Positions 20,200 to 23,312 of a stretch of DNA of 23,312 bases are shown one piece after another. Location of the stretch: IMG/VR virus record IMGVR_UViG_3300031963_000950, positions 1 through 23,312 of that record; one strand, written 5' to 3'. This DNA is from a virus. The position numbers and the translations under genes are program-made. The notes under the pieces are model-generated. The model saw nothing but the letters and a program-made list of their open reading frames with translations, ran no database searches and was not told the origin of the DNA. The number at the start of each line of letters is the position of its first letter. Position 1 is the stretch's first letter.

Positions 20200-20604
20200 C
20201 TAGCTAGTGCGCGCGTCAACCTCAACGAGCACGATGGTGAAGTCAGCTTTGTCAACAGTCGGATAGGTATTTGAAGGATCGCCAATCTCATCAATGCGCA
20301 CGGTGACTCCAGGCTGCGCGTCGGTCCACGGTCCACCCGTCCAGGTGAACGTCGCTGACGTTTGATTGGAGACGTTGTTCCAGTAGAGATCTACCAAAGA
20401 GTTCCACAGCGAGATATCTGCATATTCAAACGCCAAGGCATACCGATAGCGATAACCCACCGACCAGGTGCGGATAGACCCGTTGATCGTCATGCGGCTC
20501 CCGCCCACCGTCTCCCAGCTGATACGGGTCTGCGTAGACCTTGCAGGAAATGGAAGCGTGATCGTCGTTGCGCCAGATACTAGTGTCGGTTGAGATACGC
20601 TCAC
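20200..20604 (-). CDS. Dit-like distal tail protein (134 aa)
   Basis: A beta-rich protein (VSQPTLVSGATTITLPFPAR, TWTGGPWTD) directly after the tape measure gene, which is the usual position of the distal tail protein that links tube and hub. It is shorter than most Dit proteins (about 200-300 aa) and would contain only the core domain. The GTG start overlaps the tape measure stop (GTGA). A generic minor tail protein is the alternative. Confidence 0.5.
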   Translation of the reverse strand: MSVSQPTLVSGATTITLPFPARSTQTRISWETVGGSRMTINGSIRTWSVGYRYRYALAFEYADISLWNSLVDLYWNNVSNQTSATFTWTGGPWTDAQPGVTVRIDEIGDPSNTYPTVDKADFTIVLVEVDARTS

Positions 20605-23072
20605 GCGGCTGCTCCTCTCCTAATCGTTGGTGGAACCGTGAAGCGCCTCTTGCTCTCTTCTTCAATCGCGCCGTATACGCGTCGCGCAAACTCGCGAGCG
20701 TCGGAGCTTGATCCAAGGAATGCTCCAGCCTGGACGGTCACATTGATGCCGCCTCCGCCAATAACATTTCCGTTCATACCAGGCACGAATAGCTCTGGTC
20801 CAAATTCTCCGACCATGTAGCCCTGACCAGCTGCAACTGCGCCACCTAGCGCGCGTGCTCCATACGCTGGGCTGCGCAACGGAATCGGACCACTTCTACC
20901 AGCGCCGCCACCTCCGCCGCCCTTTCCGCCGCCTTTGCCGCCGCCTTTGCCGCCGCCCTTTTTGCCGCCGCCAAATAGACCAGACAAGCCTTCATCATCT
21001 GTTAGTCGCCCAGTGTCGCTACCCAAACCGAATGGATCGGAGAGGAATCCAAAGATATCCCCGATTGAGCCTAGGAATCCCAGGGCGCTCTTGATATCTC
21101 GCAGCGCCTTCGCAAAATCTTGACCAGCCTTCGCCGCGTCTTTGAAGGCGTCAGCGAATGAATCAACAACGGGCTGATCGCTCTCAAGCTGATCCATAAG
21201 CAGACCGTGATCGTGGGCGGAATCCCGAACAGCCTTGTTGTTATCCTTCTGTGCTTCCAGTTGCGTTTCAAGACCAGCGAGCTGCTCCTGAAGCGCAATC
21301 AAGAAGGCGTCGTTGCTGCTCTTTACAGCCGCCTTCTTTTCCTTCTCTCGTTCTAGGCGCTTCTGGTGTGCGGCAATTTCTTTGGTCTCTTGCTGCGCGC
21401 GGATCGCATCGCGAGCCAGTGCAAGGTTGATCTCAATTTGCTTAATCGCCGCAGAGTCGCCGTTTGCAATGGCGATCTTAAGCGCGGATTCTTGCTGCTG
21501 CTCAATAAGTCGCAGCTCAGCAATATTCTTGGCAAAGTCTTTATCGGACAGCGCCAGCTCTTGAATCCTCTGGGATAGATCAACCGCAGCTTGGATCTGT
21601 CCGCGCGCAGCGTCTACTGCCGCCTGTCGCTTTGTCTCAGCCTCAAACTTTGCAATGTTGGCACGGGCATCTGCAACTGCCTTTTCGTAGCGCGTCTGGT
21701 CTTCAGCATACTGCTCAACCATGCGCTGCTCGCGCTCTGCATAATCAATCGCTACCTGGAATTGTTTGTCAAGATCTGATTCGGCTGCAAGCGCAAGGTC
21801 GCGCTCCGCACGAAGGTTAGCAAGATCTCGCTGCGCCTTGATCTTTGCGTCAGCAGCTTCCTGCTCTGTGTCCGCGAGATCCTGCGCCAACTCCTTGCGA
21901 CGCTCATCTAGTTGATACTGTCGCTCCGTTGCGTCAAGTCCCGCGAGCATTGCGTCAAACGCAGTCTTTGCCTGCTCAACCTGGGCGCGCATGACGTCGC
22001 GAATCGCGTCGCGCTGATCCTTAAGCTTCTGAATCTGTCGCGTGAGCGCGGCAGTAACTTTGCTCGCTCCGCCAGATGCGCTCCCAGAAGCCCCGCCGCT
22101 CGCCTTATATGCCGCGATCTGTTGCTTGATTGCAGCGATCTGCGCTTGGAGTCCAGCCTTATTGGTGTTGATTGCGGAGCTGGTACCGCGAAGGCTGTTG
22201 ATGAATGAGGACGCGGCGTCAGTTGCGCCAAGGAGTCCAGAGATAAATCCGCCGATTGCACCAGCAACGGCTGCAAGAGTCTTCAGAAGACCCTCGCGAT
22301 TCTCCATTACCCAGTTGCGAATCGCGTTGACGATGTTGATGATCGCTGGGAGCAACTGGTTTGCAAGAGTGATTTGCAGTCCTTGGACCGTCAAACCCAG
22401 AAGGTTCATACTTCTGTCCGCATCCTCTGCTGCGGTAATCGTCTTGGAGTCAAGCACCAATCCCATTCTCTCTAGCTCATCCGCTGCTCCTGCTGCGGCT
22501 TCGTCTGAAAGATTGAGATAATCAATGAGAGCAAGTGCTTGCTTACCAAACAAGTCAACGGCAATTGCAGTCTTTGCGGCACCATCTTCCATCTGCCCCA
22601 GCTTGCTTCTGGTGCTATCCAGGATGGTAACCATGTCAAGCAAGTTACCTTCGCCATCGCGAACAGTAACGCCTAATGCGGCAAACTTGTTTTCGCTCTT
22701 AACGACTTCGCTGGAGAGCGACTTGAACGCCGTTGACAATCCCTCTGTTGGAACGCCAAGAAGATTGAGCGTTCCAGCAAGAATTGATGACTGCTCTGCG
22801 CTTGCTCCAGTTGCATCGGCAATCTCATCAATAGATCGTGCGTAGGCGAGGGCTTTTGGCACCGCCTGTGTGAACAGCCCAGTGACCTGGCTGAAGGCAT
22901 CAAACGCAACGCCTGCAACACGCTGACCGATGCCCTGACCGATACCCGTGAAGACATTGTTCAGCTGCTTACCAGCTGCGCGAAGAAGATTGAACTCACG
23001 CTTGATCTGCCTAAACGCAGGATCAATCGCGGCTTTACCTTCAATGACAATGCCAACTCGCTTATCAGCCAC
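20601..23072 (-). CDS. Tail tape measure protein (823 aa)
   Basis: Sets tail length and is carried into the cell with DNA. The N-terminal 200 residues (IDEIADATGASAEQSSILAG, LGQMEDGAAKTAIAVDLFG) match the common start of siphophage tape measures. Hydrophobic helices occur around residues 230-290 (LLPAIINIVNAIRNWV, AVAGAIGGFISGLLGA). Long coiled coils follow (about 330-630). A Gly/Lys-rich segment lies near 700-735 and a small C-terminal domain ends the protein. No peptidoglycan hydrolase domain is seen. At about 1.5 angstrom per residue it implies a tail near 120 nm. The GTG start overlaps the GT stop by 8 bases. Confidence 0.85.
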   Translation of the reverse strand: MADKRVGIVIEGKAAIDPAFRQIKREFNLLRAAGKQLNNVFTGIGQGIGQRVAGVAFDAFSQVTGLFTQAVPKALAYARSIDEIADATGASAEQSSILAGTLNLLGVPTEGLSTAFKSLSSEVVKSENKFAALGVTVRDGEGNLLDMVTILDSTRSKLGQMEDGAAKTAIAVDLFGKQALALIDYLNLSDEAAAGAADELERMGLVLDSKTITAAEDADRSMNLLGLTVQGLQITLANQLLPAIINIVNAIRNWVMENREGLLKTLAAVAGAIGGFISGLLGATDAASSFINSLRGTSSAINTNKAGLQAQIAAIKQQIAAYKASGGASGSASGGASKVTAALTRQIQKLKDQRDAIRDVMRAQVEQAKTAFDAMLAGLDATERQYQLDERRKELAQDLADTEQEAADAKIKAQRDLANLRAERDLALAAESDLDKQFQVAIDYAEREQRMVEQYAEDQTRYEKAVADARANIAKFEAETKRQAAVDAARGQIQAAVDLSQRIQELALSDKDFAKNIAELRLIEQQQESALKIAIANGDSAAIKQIEINLALARDAIRAQQETKEIAAHQKRLEREKEKKAAVKSSNDAFLIALQEQLAGLETQLEAQKDNNKAVRDSAHDHGLLMDQLESDQPVVDSFADAFKDAAKAGQDFAKALRDIKSALGFLGSIGDIFGFLSDPFGLGSDTGRLTDDEGLSGLFGGGKKGGGKGGGKGGGKGGGGGGAGRSGPIPLRSPAYGARALGGAVAAGQGYMVGEFGPELFVPGMNGNVIGGGGINVTVQAGAFLGSSSDAREFARRVYGAIEEESKRRFTVPPTIRRGAAA

Positions 23073-23312
23073 GCTTACTCCTTACCCTTGACGCAGACGC
23101 CTGCGCTTGTGACTCTACCTTCTGGAAGTACAGACCCCGAATGATCCAGTCTGCATTTGGTGCGTGCTCCAGTTCCCACGGAGCGATGTGCCAACGTCTT
23201 GCTAACGCGTCCAACGCGTAATCAAGCGGAACGGTGACTGGCTTTCCGTCCCCTAATCCTGCTGCGGCGAGACTTCTTGCAAGGCGTTGGCGTTCACTTT
23301 TGGGAGTGCCGT
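23065..23312 (-). CDS. Tail assembly chaperone, GT-type extension (partial)
   Basis: Partial at the right edge. This frame encodes the last 81 residues of a protein with helical, Trp-rich sequence (YALDALARRWHIAPWELEH, NADWIIRGLYFQKVESQ), typical of the T part of lambda-like G/GT proteins that sit directly before the tape measure. It is entered from the zero frame by a -1 slip at CCCAAAA (23298-23304). The stop overlaps the tape measure start by 8 bases. GT proteins bind tape measure and tail tube subunits during assembly and are absent from virions. Confidence 0.7.
   Translation of the reverse strand, partial: GTPKSERQRLARSLAAAGLGDGKPVTVPLDYALDALARRWHIAPWELEHAPNADWIIRGLYFQKVESQAQASASRVRSKRG
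23253..23312 (-). CDS. Tail assembly chaperone, G-type zero frame (partial C-terminus)
   Basis: Only the last 19 codons are in the window. The zero frame runs through the slippery site as CCA AAA and ends at TAG (23255-23253), 14 codons later. Without a slip the ribosome makes this short G form; with a slip it makes the extended form. Confidence 0.6.
   Translation of the reverse strand, partial: TALPKVNANALQEVSPQQD
23298..23304 (-). promoter_or_regulatory. Programmed -1 ribosomal frameshift site CCCAAAA
   Basis: On the minus strand C CCA AAA is a canonical X XXY YYZ heptamer in the exact reading phase needed to move from the zero frame to the open -1 frame. It lies directly before the tape measure gene, where such a site is expected. 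The upstream part of the gene lies outside the window, so the zero frame could not be followed further. Confidence 0.7.

Overview
The window reads as part of the genome of a tailed, siphovirus-like bacteriophage, most likely infecting an actinobacterium. That host guess is an inference. It rests on the r1t-type holin, the Rad52-like annealing protein with a C-terminal zinc motif, the FmdB-like zinc ribbon and the heavy use of GTG starts. Almost every gene lies on the minus strand, packed with ATGA, GTGA or TAATG overlaps. There is no terminase, portal, capsid, DNA polymerase or integrase here. The head genes probably lie beyond the right edge, and I cannot say whether the phage is temperate.

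Right to left, in transcription order. (1) 23312-15407, tail module: the 3' end of a G/GT-type tail assembly chaperone pair joined by a CCCAAAA -1 slippery site, the tape measure protein, a Dit-like protein, a large hub-like protein, a protein with a possible carbohydrate-binding domain, a fibre-like protein and a small acidic protein. (2) 15410-12798, lysis region: an XhlA-like membrane protein, a secreted proline/threonine-rich protein, a 56-aa two-helix membrane protein, an 85-aa unknown, a C39-like peptidase (candidate endolysin) and an r1t-like holin. (3) 12740-11108: an HTH-like protein, a metallophosphoesterase and a zinc-motif protein, ending at a long hairpin that faces a convergent plus-strand operon.

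(4) 11045-10036 holds a divergent control region. A three-gene plus-strand operon of small proteins (10292-11045) and a leftward early operon start from face-to-face promoters. The leftward early region (10036-4959) encodes small zinc or membrane proteins, a YqaJ-like exonuclease, a Rad52-like annealing protein, a winged-helix replication protein with a candidate origin inside its gene, a PD-(D/E)XK nuclease, a dNMP kinase and a stand-alone LexA-type DNA-binding domain. (5) 4934-286 is a second leftward early region with its own promoter: small unknowns, an Hjc-like nuclease, a SAM methyltransferase, a secreted RlpA-like protein, two unknowns and a zinc metallopeptidase. The first 285 bases hold no gene I can support.

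Three regulatory layers stand out. Three promoters share TTGACA, a TACNNT -10, a perfect GTAC-N4-GTAC palindrome over the -10, and a hairpin with the invariant loop AAGACAG at the 5' end of the message, just before AGGAGG. Five intergenic sites share GTTAC-N11-TNTAGGATCAACG-N30-TAGACACCT; spacings are constant while spacer sequences differ. Finally, three of the sixteen 4-base palindromes (GGCC, CCGG, TCGA) were not found anywhere in the 23.3 kb when read by eye.
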